Shown: one piece after another, positions 14,151 to 26,700 of the stretch
How positions within the stretch are numbered: the first letter of the stretch is position 1
Layout: the number at the start of each line of letters is the position of its first letter
Origin: Capitulum mitella
Taxonomy: Eukaryota > Arthropoda > Thecostraca > Pollicipedomorpha > Pollicipedidae
Assembly (NCBI GenBank): GCA_030062745.1
Contig: CP099842.1
Span: forward strand, 21,795,822 to 21,859,821
Direction: 5' to 3'
DNA: 64,000 bases
The notes under the pieces: generated by a model
The model's input: the letters and a program-made list of their open reading frames with translations, nothing else
Databases searched by the model: none
Told to the model about the DNA's origin: nothing
Program-made: the position numbers and the translations under genes

Positions 14151-14953
14151 CAGATGGCAGATCTGACGTGGCCAGGTCCGACCGCCCTTCCGCTGGTGGC
14201 CGGAAATATCACGCTCATCTCGTAGCGCGACTAAATCCCGAACAAAGAGCAGCCTTTAAAGGCGCAACTGGCTCCGTTGCACCATGTGCCAGTCTCGTGG
14301 CGGTTATCTCAAGAGAGCGGTCACATCAACAAGTGCACAGTAAGTCACGCGAGACTTAGCGGGGCCAGAAAATGGCCAGGCGCACCGTTAATTCGCCGTA
14401 ACATTGCAGCAGTGACTATGCGGCTAATCTGCATACATCACGAAGCACGGTATGTCACCGTCGTGTTTTCGCCATGCCCATTCGACGACGGCTCTCGGCC
14501 GTTTCTGTATTTGCACCACCAACAGGCGGTCACGTCGTCGTCATGCGCGTCACTATCCCGCCGATGCCAGTCACGGACACCCTGTCCCCACCACGACCGT
14601 CATTCGTCATCGCTCCGCAGCTCGGGGACAGCCTTCAGCCGTCGCCGGCATCAACACTGCTTGGTGTGCCTCGGCGTCACGAGACACCGGCAAAGCGGCG
14701 CGACGCGCGTCATTTCCGTCTCGGACCCGCACACGAGTCATCCCGCGGCCGACGGTGCGGCTAAGCCCCAGCCAACGTCAGCAGCAAAACCACGGCCGAG
14801 CTCGGTGTCGCAGCCATCGTCGCCCCGGACCGTGACAACTGACGATCGCCGTCGATCCCACCGCCATACCACAACCACCGGACCAGACCGCCCCTCCCCC
14901 CCCCCCCGCCTACGGGCGCTGTTGGACGGTTTTGGCCGGCAATTCCTCCCCAC

Positions 14954-15095
14954 GGGTCAGTGGTGGTTCCACCGTCCCTCTCCGCTAGGTCAGTGGCGGT
15001 CCCACCGTCCCTCTCCGCTGGGTCAGTGACGGTCCCACCGTCCCTCTCCGCTGGGTCAGTGACGGTCCCACCGTCCGTCTCCGCCAGATCAGTGG
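14954..15095. repeat. 33-bp minisatellite
   Basis: There are four to five copies of a unit containing GGTCAGTGACGGTCCCACC and GTCCCTCTCCGCT. The 33-bp period keeps an 11-residue repeat frame open on the minus strand. Confidence 0.85.
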
Positions 15096-16721
15096 CGGCC
15101 CCGGTGACGGACGGGGCTGTTTGATCGCCCGTCACGGTGACGGTGACCGTGACGGTGACGGACGAGGTCGGCGTCACCGCGCGACACCGCCGCCGGCCGG
15201 CGGGCGGTGCGGACGCGACGACCGTAGATGCCCGGCGATTGTGGCGCCGCGGCCGGCCGAGCCGCCGGGCGCCCGGACAGCGGCCACTGCGCCGCCGGGA
15301 CTGCCGATGCCGAGCTGATTCGGCGGGAATCATCCCTCCGGTCCACACATCGGCGCGTGGAAAAACTGGGGAGATTCCGGAGCGTGGTGGCATGGCGCAG
15401 GTACGACGAGGTGACAAAACCGAGGCTGGCGGAGGGAGAGAAAGGGGGAAAGGCGCAGGCGAAGGGAGAGGTCGGAACAGAATGAGACGCGTGGGAGGAG
15501 TCAATGACGAAATGAGCACAAAGATGGCACAACGTAAACACTTAGAGAGTAACTGCGTGAGAAAAAAAAATGCTAAAAGAAACAGCAGCGCATTATGAGA
15601 GCGGTCTCGTGACCTACCTGTCGCACGGAATGCACAGAGTGGTGGTGTAGACTTTGACCCCGTCTGCTCGGCGCCGGTACTGAAATACAGGAGCCATTGT
15701 CAGGGCTGGTACCTCACCTGGGACAGGATCAACAACGGGTCACGGCGACTGATACTCAATCTCCATCCCCGTGCCCCACGCACTACCTTCCACCGACCCT
15801 ACCATATCGCTACAGCGGACGGCCAACGGTGTAATACGCACGTGCCAACGGTTTAATGCATATTCGCGACGTTCACTTACGCCGATGTTTTCCCTTCATC
15901 AGTCCCAGATCGGACGAGCCGCCTGTGAGGGCCGGGTGACAGGTCCCGGCCACATTCCTCAAAAGCTCCGTGACGTCACCGTCCCTAGCCCAGGTCAGAG
16001 TGGTGAACCAGATTCCCGCCGTGGGTCTGGGTCCCCGGGCCGGCGCGCTGGCCGAGCTGGCCGGCCCGGGGAGGGGAGAGCCCGCCGGTCCCGCCGGTCC
16101 GGCGGAGAAACGCCGCCCGACCCGCCGGCCGACACCCGGAGCCGGCCCGAACAGCCGCACCAATTCCACCGGGTGCGACCGCACCGTCCAGACCAGGCCG
16201 GCAGGTCGGCGGCACTCAGAGAACACCCGACCACCGCCAACGAAACGGAGAACGGAGAGCTGGGTGACCCCAATCCGTCAGCAGGTCAACCGGAGGGAGC
16301 CGGGGGAGCCGGCCGGTCCGGCCAGACAGACGGCGCCGGAGCGGCGGCGGCACCGCCACAGGCCGAGCCGGCGGCCCCTCCACCCGTCCGCGCTAGTCGC
16401 CAAAGCCACCGAGGCACGCCACAACCGCGGGATAGAGAGACACGCTCCGGATGGAGAGGCACGCTCCAGCTGCAAGCACGCGAGTGTCACGGCGGCCGGA
16501 CCGTCCGCGAGCTGTCCCGTGACCGGCTGCTGGTCGGAGGAGCTGGTCCGACCGCAGACGCCGCTCTGCTGGGGCACGGCAGCCGGCTGGCCGGGATCGG
16601 CGCGGCCGGACGGCAACCAGGCCCCGATCGGCCGGCGCCGGGCGGCGGTACCGCCACAGCCCGACCACACGGCAGCCGACAGGTCTCACTCTGCAGGCGG
16701 CCACAGCTCACACCAGAACAG

Positions 16722-16758
16722 AGTCGGACTGAGACTGTGAGACGGTCTCAGTCCGACT
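16722..16758. repeat. Perfect 14-bp inverted repeat (hairpin)
   Basis: AGTCGGACTGAGAC (16722-16735) and its exact reverse complement (16745-16758) flank a 9-nt loop. It sits among degenerate copies of CACAGCTCACACCAGA (near 16702, 16780 and 16840). No T-run follows that would suggest a terminator. Confidence 0.85.
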
Positions 16759-19169
16759 GACCACACTCGCAGGACGGTCACAGCTAACACCAGACACACA
16801 GCCTCCGTCCTGGCCCCACTCGGAGGAGGGTCACGGCTCACACCAGACACACCGTTTCTCAGTGTAACCCGACGATCCGAACAATTCAAACCGGGCTCAC
16901 CGTCACAGCTCGCTATTCGCCCTGACGCGAGAACAAAAAAATACAAATGTGTGAACTGGCCACCTGGGCGCTGATGGTCCCGAGGTCGTGGAAAGGTGGT
17001 ACCACCAGTCTAAAATACGACATACCTAAAATATTTACGGGTTAAGCAGGCACATCACGCGACCGTAAAGCCCATAAGTTTCCTGTCCTCGCGTAATACC
17101 ACACGGCGATCGTTCACTCTGCCGTAGCAGCGCTGCTGCGCGGTGCCCGACTGAGACGGTCAAACATGGCCATTTTCACGACGTGCAAGGTCGTGTGGAA
17201 CAGTAAAATCACGCCACATTCAGTGTAACAATTTAAAGAACGGGCATCCGGACTGTTTTTCTTTGATGTTAAACGCATGGCTCCGAACATTCTTCGCTTA
17301 CATCTAAGTCATGCCATGCACGTTTCAAGTGGACCAGGTTTGCTCTCCTAACGGTTCTGCAAATCCACAATAAGAAATCGTAAACCGGCCAGTTACCCAA
17401 CGTGCTTTCCTTTCACTAATACAAGCACCCCGACGATCTGCTCCAAACACAGATTCATGCCTTTTCACCGGGTTCCACTCATTACTATTTAGCAACAACA
17501 AATCTTGCGAAACAGAGGGCGAGTACACACTGCAGCTACCAGCCACACAAGTGCGGCATTGCAATGACACGTACTGGTTTGAAAGCACATTGGCTCAGCT
17601 TTAACGGGCTTCACTGGACAATCTAGCGCAAAGCTTGATTTTGCGAAAAGACGAGCTTCTGTATAGACCTTGGCCATAACGCAACATGCTAATCTCCGAA
17701 CAGCCTTACATACAGATCACGCCGAGTGCATTACAGATCGCCGTATCGGCAAGTTCTAATACACTTTCGCGTGCGATTCTCCCATCAACCGGCACCCGGG
17801 GGTCCGGCACGCCAACGCCCGCTTTACCCATGAGCAAGAACATACAAAACTTAGTGTTAGGCACGACATATTTTTCCGATTTTTTCGCACTTGTTCTCGC
17901 AAGTGTGATCTTATTATGCAATGTGTTAATATTTTCGGATTGTTATTCTCGCCAGGAATGTTACTTGGTACACCACGTTTGGGAGTTTGGACGAGCACGA
18001 CCCCCTTTCCCCTAAAAATACACATATACATTCATACTATGAAAATTTATTTCGTCGCAAGCATTCCGTACGACTAGACTCATTTAAACAAACGCAAAAC
18101 AGAGCTTATCCGGAAAGGCTGGCCTTTACGATAATCGACATCTAATCACGGGAAGTTCCCCAAAGACACCCAGGACCCAGGCGACAGAGGGGATCACTAG
18201 TGAAAGAGTGACGAGGCAAGCGAAACGGGTTCCAGCATGAGAAGATCTCTGTGCCGAAATGGTTCTTTAAAGGTTCCATGGGCCGGGATTAAGGTTCCGG
18301 GGGTTCTGAGACTCCGGATATGCCGTATTATGCCGTGTAGTTTCTAATCCAATGAGCTTCTTTAGTTAGAATGCCATTTTCCGAGCATCAAAAGCAGTCA
18401 AGGCAGCTATGCAAGGAGAAAACTTGCTTCTTCGCGGTTCGATCTGATCTGATCCACCCATTCCCCTCGTCGTAAACATATATTTTTGTACATATTCCAA
18501 ACTTCCAGAGAACATATCATGGAAACACGACGCACTGAACCGTCTATGACAATTTCGTCGTCGGTTAAAATGACACCCACGCAAACATTTGCGCACATTT
18601 TCAGTCAAACCGTCATACAATGAACGTCTGGCTGCAAGGCTCGGGGAACGGACCGTACACCCTCGCCCCATCGCCCCAACTGATCGCGCCCTTGGGTTAC
18701 GAGGTATATCAGGTAGGTATATCAAGGTATGCAGCAACACAGGGCCGAGAAGACCTGCAAGACCCAACAGGAAAGAACGGAGACTATGGACACCAGCTAT
18801 ACCTTACCATTTACAGTGCACTTACACATTTAAAACGTGGAACCTTTCTCACACCATCCCACAAGTTAAAACCATCGGCGAGACGAACAGGCGACAGAAA
18901 TGTAAACTTTCACAAACGTTAACCGTCCTTTGCAGAAGCAAATTTTTTACAAATATTTTCGGGCCGTTTCCGTGGAAACTTCTGAAACCCAATCGACCCT
19001 GAATCCTTTCAGTCTCCAAAAATTCCGAACAATGCTTCCCACATTTTACAAACCATAATTCAGTCCCGGCAAGTTAAGAGAAAAAATGAACTCATCAATG
19101 AAACGTTGAAGATGTATACTGGGCATTCGATATCAAGCCAGGTCACCCACAGTGTCTGAACAGGACACC

Positions 19170-19470
19170 CCTGATGCCCAGTCCACACACCCCCGTTGTC
19201 TGCCATGACACCTCGCTGTCAGCCAAGACATCCCGCTGTCTGTCAGGATATCCCGTTATCAGTCGGGACACCACCGGTATCCAGTCAGGATACCGCCTGT
19301 ATCAAGCGAGGACACCGCCGGTATCCAGTCAGGACCCCGTATCCCGCCAGGACACCGTCAATATTCACTCCAGACACCGCCGGTATACAGCCTCGACGCC
19401 CCGGTATCCGGTCAGAACGCCCCGGTATCCGTTCAGGACGCCCCGGTATCCGGTCGGGCCGCCGCCCCGT
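19170..19470. repeat. Minisatellite with CCGGTATCC core
   Basis: Degenerate units of about 20-45 bp contain GGTATCC and CAGGACACC. The right end holds three near-perfect 21-bp copies of CGCCCCGGTATCCGGTCAG. Confidence 0.8.
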
Positions 19471-21070
19471 TTCTGCTCGATCCGCAGTCCGGCGCCGAGT
19501 CCCGTACCGCCGCCGGCAGGTGAAAAGCCTCCCGTGTTTTTCCGTCGGAGGTCCAGTCGGCGCCGTCCGAGCCCCTCCCCGGACCGCGGCGTGACACCTC
19601 CGACGTGGCCGTTTGTTTCTCGGCGCCGAGCGATTCCGTCCAGCCGCCGCCGGCCAGTACCGGAGGCACGACCGACGTCAGTCACGTCAACTCCGGCCCT
19701 GGCAGGCAGTGACGGCCGGACGAGGACTTCTCTTGACGTTGCGCCAACGACGCGCGTCTCCGACGCCAGGCAAGAATCTGACCACGAAATGGCGCCGTTA
19801 GCTTCGTCAGATCTTCCGGGCTTCACGGCACCAGTGCACTGGCACCACGCAGTGAGCCGTGAGATGTGGTGCTGCTGCGATTGAGGATCCTGCGTACGGC
19901 AGAATGCACTCCGCCAAATATCCCGTCGTCGGGCATTAACCCCACCAGTGCACGTCACGACAATGGAGATGTATAAAAATACTCAATGTTCTGGCATATC
20001 ATGTTTCCAAAGTGATAATGATCGGCGTGCCTACGAGGTAGAACGCGTTGTGGTTTCAGGGTATATGCCTGCTTCGATTATCGTTCAAACCAGGAACATC
20101 TAAACGGAAACTCGATCCAAACAATGACAAGCAACGACACGCCAAAACGTAGCGTGGGAAAACGGCAAATCGCAACGTCTATCAATCCGAAAAAGGCTTG
20201 ATTCTGTATAGCCAAGACAAAGGGGTGACTTTTTCAAAGCACAACAGCGAGACGATCAGATTTGTCCAAGTTCGGGCACATGGCCGGTCGCGTCGGTCAC
20301 TTAACACTTGCAGGCAGTGACATTTTAAAGAAATGACAATTAAATATCGCGCCGAAGACCACGTCCGTTGTTTCCGATCTGATAACCGAGAAACGTTACT
20401 GGTACGATTGCCCGACAATGCAGCGATATTGATCTTACGTTAAGAAGATTATACTAACGGTTTCACGATACCGCGCCCATTCGAGACACACCGCCAATCT
20501 ACCATTTATTCTACTTTCAAACGGCGGCTATGCATTACCAAACCATTGTTAAATAGCAATGCAGCTGCTTGTTGCCGCTATTGCATCAGAATGTCATCAA
20601 AATAACGGAGCATTTTGTCTTCCATCTACAAAAAATGACACAGCAGCATGGCGCAAACAGGGCAGTCATACCATTTTGACTGACAGCCCATTGGTGACAC
20701 AATCGGAAAATCCACAGAGTCGACACACTAATCCGGACTAAACAATGCAAATACTTCTCGTCAAGAACAACATAGTTTCTTCACCAAAAGCAACGTAAAT
20801 TCCAAACTGATTAACCGTCCCTGAAGAGACGGCTCCTCTTCCGAACAGGCCTTTTCCCGATTTCTGCGCGCCTTCATTGAGACGTTGCGACCTCAGACGA
20901 TCTGGTTTACTTTCGGCCGCGGGCTCCCGTTGCCAAACCGGCCCGGAAATCCAGCCGTCTGCCGGTGATTCTGCAGTCGCGCCGGCCGGCTCGGCCAGCC
21001 GGCCTATTGCGGCAGCGGCAGACGGGAGTGGATAGGCCCGGCCCGACGGCAAGCCGGCGCCACCCGGTCC

Positions 21071-21625
21071 CTCCGTAACTAGCCAGCCTGCACTGCCCGG
21101 CAGCGCTCCTGCGGGCAGTCACCCGGTTCCCGGTCCCTCCGTAAGTAGCCAGCCTGCACTGCCAGGCGGCGCTTCTGCGGGCAGCCATCCGGTCCCCGGT
21201 CCCTCCGTAACTAGCCAGCCTGCACTGCCCGGCGGCGCTTCTGCGGGCAGCCACCCGGTCCCCGTCCCTCCGTAACTAACCAGCCTGCACTGCCCGGCGG
21301 CACTTCAGCGGGCAGCCACCCGGCGCCACCCGGTCCCTCCGTAACTAACTAGCCCGCACTGCCCGGCGGCACTTCTACGGATAGCGAGCCGGCGCCACCC
21401 GGTCCCTCCGTAACTAGCCAGCCTGCACTGCCCGGCGGCGCTTCAGCGGGCAGCCACCCGGTCCCCGTCCCTCCGTAACTAACCAGCTCGCACTGCCCGG
21501 CGGCGCTTCTGCGGGCAGCGACGCAGCGCCACCCGGTCCCTCCGCAACCAACTAGCCCGCACTGCCCGACGGCACTTCTACGGATAACGAGCCGGCGCCA
21601 CCCAGTCCCTCCGTAACCAGCGTGC
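21071..21625. repeat. Minisatellite, 65-69 bp unit, about nine copies
   Basis: CTCCGTAAC-type starts recur at 21071, 21137, 21203, 21268, 21337, 21406, 21471, 21540 and 21609. Each unit has CCAGCCTGCACTGCCCGGC and GGGCAGCCACCCGG. The two length classes (about 66 and 69 bp) alternate irregularly. Confidence 0.9.
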
Positions 21626-23550
21626 ATTTTCCGCCGTTGCTTCCACGGGCAGCGACCGACCCCCCGGCGGCCGCACGTGCCGACGAGCTCCGCCTGTATG
21701 AACCGGTATGCCACATGATGAGACAGGAGTGGGCGGACCGGCTGGCCCGCAAGGCGGCCCCGCATCCCGGCGGGGTTGATCGGACACCTCCACGGCGACT
21801 GCGAGGAACCGGCCAGCTTCTTCAGAACTGCAGCTGGGGCTTACAACCGCCGACTCACCAGTGGGCGTAATCGGTATGGAACAATGTTCAGCGATGGTCG
21901 GATCACTAGACCGCGCACTGTGAGGTCTTGGCGACCTTACAGGTCCGATGACGCGACGCGTACCTCGATTCCCCTCCACGGCCATCAAGCGGGCAGGCGA
22001 CCGATTAGCCTTCACTACGGCGAAGACATGATCGTTAAAGAATGCCTTAACATATACCTGGCAGCATAGTCCAGGCAAACTAGAGCGAACCGTGCAGACC
22101 ATACCGATCAGGGCACGCCACCCGTCTCGAAGCAATAAATGGACCAGGGACGACCAGGGGGACTACAGCCATGACAGCGCGCCTGACTAAACTGATGACC
22201 CAGTGCAACAGGTGAACGAAAAGGACCACGAGGAGCGGCACGTGGCCAAATTGGCAGACCTGACGGTGGACCAGACCAGACGGTCCCGGGCGGCGGTCCC
22301 GACCGTTCGTACCCGCGCCACCTCGGGCTGACGACAGTAAAAAGGCCGTAACCTGGCGCCCATCGTCAGCGATCAGCTCTATCTAAATCGATCTCGGGTT
22401 GTTCGCAGACCAGCCGGCCCGATGGCTGCCAGATGAATTTGCGCGATAGTGCCCACGGCGTCGCGGATTATGACAATCTGCCCGAGGCCGGCGCGTGATG
22501 ACAGCCTGTCACGGTGACTGGACGCTTCCATGAGAACATCGCGCAGGTTTCTGGACCAGAATGTGACCCGATCCCCGAATCATCAATGCTAATGAGCGCC
22601 CACACGTTATCAATTCGAAAGTCACCAAGGTTCGCTGTCCACGTCCTGCAGAAGTAAATAACTCTAAATGATCGCCAAAGGTTCAGGCCACTTAGCGGCG
22701 GCCCAGGACTCTTCAGTCCACCCGTCCCGAATGAAGCAGCGTGACATGGTTCGTGTGCACGTGCCCGCACGTGATGCACTAAATAGATAGGCGTCGAGCA
22801 CACAAAGGATTTCGTCACCAGGCCTGACGAGGCTACTTAGCGAGGGTCGGCGCGGCCGGCCCAGTGACGACGCTCTTATCCGGCCGGCTGAAAGCGGCGG
22901 TTACGTCACATTCCAGAAGAAAAAACCACCACAGAAGACGATAACAATCTGACAAACTGCCACGCCTAACTGGCCGGCAGGTAAAGAGACGCACTTCAGC
23001 TGGTCAACTGCAGATGGACTGCGGGCAGTCATTGCCAGTAACGAAGGGTAGCCCCATCGTTGGCTTAGCATTAGACGCTCGGCCAGCGGCCGGCACGTCA
23101 ACAGCGCGTGCAGACTCGTCACTGCCGGCGGACGGCAAACGAATTCTCCTGACCAAAACCCCGCCTCAGATTCCTGCCCCCCCCCCTCACCAAACAGTCA
23201 TACCCAGGTCCAACGACCCACTGTAGGGCCTGCCAGGGCTCCAGCCCGGCCGTGTTGGACCGCCTCAGGACTCCTCCCAGCCCCGTCTGAGTGGTCGGGC
23301 TCGGTCGGGCCCCTGTGAGCCTTGTTATCCTCCACCGCCGCAGTCACAGCCCCGCGCGACAGACACCGCAGGACCAATCCCCCGGCCCGTCTCCACGGCG
23401 GCCCTGAGCCGCCCATCACCGCCGACAGCCGGCTCGTGGCACGAGACGAACCGCCGCGTCGCCACACTACGGCCGTCCGTACCGCGACTCCGCCGACAGC
23501 ACCGGCCGGTGCCGCGCCGCCCGGTCGGCCGGCCGGCCGCGCCCGCGTAC

Positions 23551-23701
23551 CTGGTGGGCCCACTCGGGCGCCCGGTTCAGCTCGGGCTGCTCCAGGCCGC
23601 CGGTCGGGTCGGTCGTGCCGCACGTCTGGCAGCGCGCGCACTCCACGCAGTGCCAGCGCCCGGTCGGCACGCGCCGCAGACCCACGCAGTAGATGTGGTA
23701 G
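23551..23701 (-). CDS. PHF10: SAYP/PHF10 coding exon 9: end of PHD2 and an extra Cys pair
   Basis: The exon is 151 nt (1 + 50 codons), with a GGCCAG acceptor and a GTACGC donor. It encodes [18 protein letters not shown], which supplies H1781, C1784, C1797 and C1800 of PHD2. A further C1803-x2-C1806 pair and the ending EWAHQ follow. Vertebrate PHF10 stops shortly after PHD2, so the extra cysteines suggest a further zinc-binding tail, as I recall for insect SAYP. Reading through the donor gives an Arg-rich stretch and then a stop, which looks like intron. Confidence 0.9.
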
Positions 23702-26700
23702 CTGGCCAGCGGACGGGCGGCGTCAGCGGAATTCTCTCAACCACAGATTACGTGCAACGTGGCGGTACAAAAGCAATGATCAGCATGTCCATGCAAATCA
23801 CGCAAACCTAGGGTAATCTACATTTATTACGACGGGTGACTGGAACACAGTGCAACTAATGTTTGCAACTATTGTTACAAAATAACATCGAGAAACTTGC
23901 ATCGTTTTGTGAAGCAACATAACACAAGGTGCTTTCATACGGTTAGACTGAGCGCATTATCATACAAGGCACTAGAACAGAACGACGGCCCGTCATCAGA
24001 GTAGGGTCCTCCTCCCCGCCCCGCTCCAGAGTTCCGCGGCGCGCGCTCACCCCCTGTCGCAGAAGTCGCAGAAGATCATCTTGTCCTCGTCGTCGGCCGA
24101 GCCGCAGGTCATGCACGTCTTGCAGTCCATGCACTGCCAGGGGTAGGCGCGGAGCCGGGCCAGCATGTCGGCCGCCAGCTCCAGGCACTGCGGGTGCCCG
24201 GACGAGTCGCACCTGGCCGGCCGCGGCACGGGTCAGCAGCCAGACCCGGGTCAGCGCCGCGGTCACCGCGGGTCAGCCTCCCGACCCAGGTCAACGCAGC
24301 GGTCACCGCGGGTCAGCCGACCGACCCAGGTCAACGCAGCGGTCAGCACGGGTCAGCCTCCCGACCCAGGTCAGCGCAGCGGTCACCGCGGGCCAGCAGC
24401 CAGACCCAGGTCAGAGCAGCGGTCACCGCGGGTCAGCAGCCAGACCCAGGTCAGCGCAGGGGTCAGCACGGGTCAGCACCGGCTAGAGCTGAACCGCATG
24501 TGTTTTGGGATTCGAATCCTAGGGTGGGTGGATTCGGATTCGGATTCGGATTCGGATTCGGATTCGGATTCGAATTCGAGATTCGAACAGATTCGCATAT
24601 TTCCATATTTCAGCAATGTACTTCTCTTTCTTAAACCAGTTTCCTTGGTTTCCGGCTGGCTATTCTCAACCATTCTGCCAGTGGCGCATTTCAAACTCGG
24701 CCAAAAAATGGCGGGGACAATGGTGCCAGTCTGTGTAGGCGTTAGCACTGACATATTTGTCGGTGCTACATGTTACGATGTATACGTGTTACATTTACTT
24801 TATTATGAAAAAAAATTGAGCCTGGAACATATTCCAATGTAATTATTTGCATATTTAAAGGATGGCTTACAGAATTCGACTGGGGTCCTTAGGATTCGAA
24901 TACTGGTTTTCTGAGTCTGTATGAGTCGTCGTTTTCAAGATTCGACGTTTCCCAAGACTCGAATCGATTCGAATCCTGCGAATCCGAATCTTCAGCTCTA
25001 GCGGGGACCGAGGTCAGAACCGGGGTCAGTACGGATCAGCACGCGTCAGCGGGAACCGACTGTGAGCGGTCAGCATCAGGAGCGGCGGCAGGCAGCGTCC
25101 CCTGACCAGCGACGTGAGTTGGATGAGGGCCATGAACTACGAAGCCGTTTAAAGTTACCCCATGCGGTGAGTATGACAACGCCCACTGCAATCCAACGCC
25201 GATTTCCCATGACGCCCTCGGACGACTGTTACATCCGTGCGCAAACAACATCCTTCATAACATCGCCGGAGCAATGTCCCCGAGAGACGTTCTTCAAAGC
25301 CCGGTCGTCCCGATGCGAACGACAATCACCGCTCCGCGGCGGCGGCGGACGGTGCCTACTTGGAGCAGTGCAGCAGCTGTTTGCCGGGCTTAGCGCCGCC
25401 GCAGACGCGGCAGACGGCGCCCGGCCGGCCGTGCGACTCCGACTGGCTCTCCTGCTCGCTGGGCGTCTCCTCCGTCTGCGAACTGTCGCCGCTCGACGAG
25501 CTGGCGGACAGGCGGCGTACGGCGCGTCACAATCGACTACCGGACACGGTCCGCGCCTCGAGAGGGCGACATACCGGCGCGTCACACCGCGCGCATCATA
25601 AACGGCCCGTCACAGATGCGTCACAGACGATGGCCAGCAGTCACACAAGCATCACGGAACGCCTCCGTCCTGTGCAAAGGTGTGTAAAACTGGCCTGACT
25701 GAGGGAGTAACATAAGCGCTGCGGACGGCACTGTTCGTCACATAAGCGTCACACGCGGCGACCAGCGCGTCACATAAGCGTTACAAACGATACTCATCCG
25801 TTACACGAGGTACAGGACCAGCGTATCAGATGAGCATGGCACAAGGCCAACGTTGGGGATTCAGCAACTAACCTTTTAATCCGTCAAAATTTATTACTAA
25901 GATGTCGCTGCAATGCTACTACATCACTATAACAAACGGATAGTTCCTAACAATACGTGATGGATCAAGAAAACGTCACCAAACAAGCCACGGATAAATG
26001 CACTTAACATACTCGTTCCGGAAGTAAAAAACGTTATGATTCAATTCCCAGCATCCTTTCCAAACGATGACCACGTGTTTCAGTCGAATTTACCGGCAGG
26101 GGCGGACTTTCATTACTGGCCAGTTGATGGCTTTGGACACAACGGTGTCCATCCACCAATTCAAGAAATGACACCAATCAACACTAATCCCCTGGCGTTT
26201 TGCCTTGGCCATTTGCGCGCCGCACGGATCGAGGCGATTCTGCTGACATGCTTAATCGTCGTCAAAGCAACAGACATGACGAACAATGGGTCATTAAGCA
26301 TCGATGGTATTCTGTACATTAACGGACGCACCAGCGTGGATGCGACAGTCAAATCCTTTTATTCAAGGTAAGCGCATCAAGAGGTATTAACCTCGCGCAT
26401 ATCTGCATAACATGTAACCACGCAGGACCATGCCAGCATAGCCCTCAAAACAATCCCCTGAGCCTTAGCGAAAGGCCAGTTCTGGAAAACGGCGCGACCC
26501 AAGGTCTGTAACTGCACCAACATCCAGCCCGGGGTCCGTGCTGTCGCCGGGCAAGCGGGGCCGTCCAGTCGACCGCAGCGGGCGGTAACAACACGCAGAG
26601 GCTGCACCGCGCCTCCGGCCCGGCGACAGACTCTTTCCCACGGTCTCCAGGGACGAGCACATGGCTCCAGCATCAATGACGATAATGTTGATGACCTAGA

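Larger units (their letters stand above)
11080..23550. other. Region without a supported gene, downstream of SAYP/PHF10
   Basis: This is alternating GC-rich and AT-richer DNA (AT-richer at 17.0-19.1 and 19.95-20.9 kb) with minisatellites. The missing 3' exon(s) and UTR of SAYP/PHF10 should lie here or further left. I searched the minus strand by eye for a Cys-x2-Cys tail and found none convincing. Confidence 0.6.

Noticed and set aside
20907-21765. Minus-strand repeat frames with AARRSAAGQC-like repeats
   Set aside because: They are a by-product of the 65-69 bp minisatellite; the frame breaks when unit length changes.
23198-23550. Read-through extension of SAYP/PHF10 past exon 9
   Set aside because: Composition changes to Arg/Gly-rich sequence immediately after a consensus donor, and the conserved pattern stops.
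24165-24634. Plus-strand frames over the 40-bp repeat and GGATTC hexamers
   Set aside because: The 40-bp period cycles through all frames and the hexamers belong to a transposon, all inside a SAYP/PHF10 intron.
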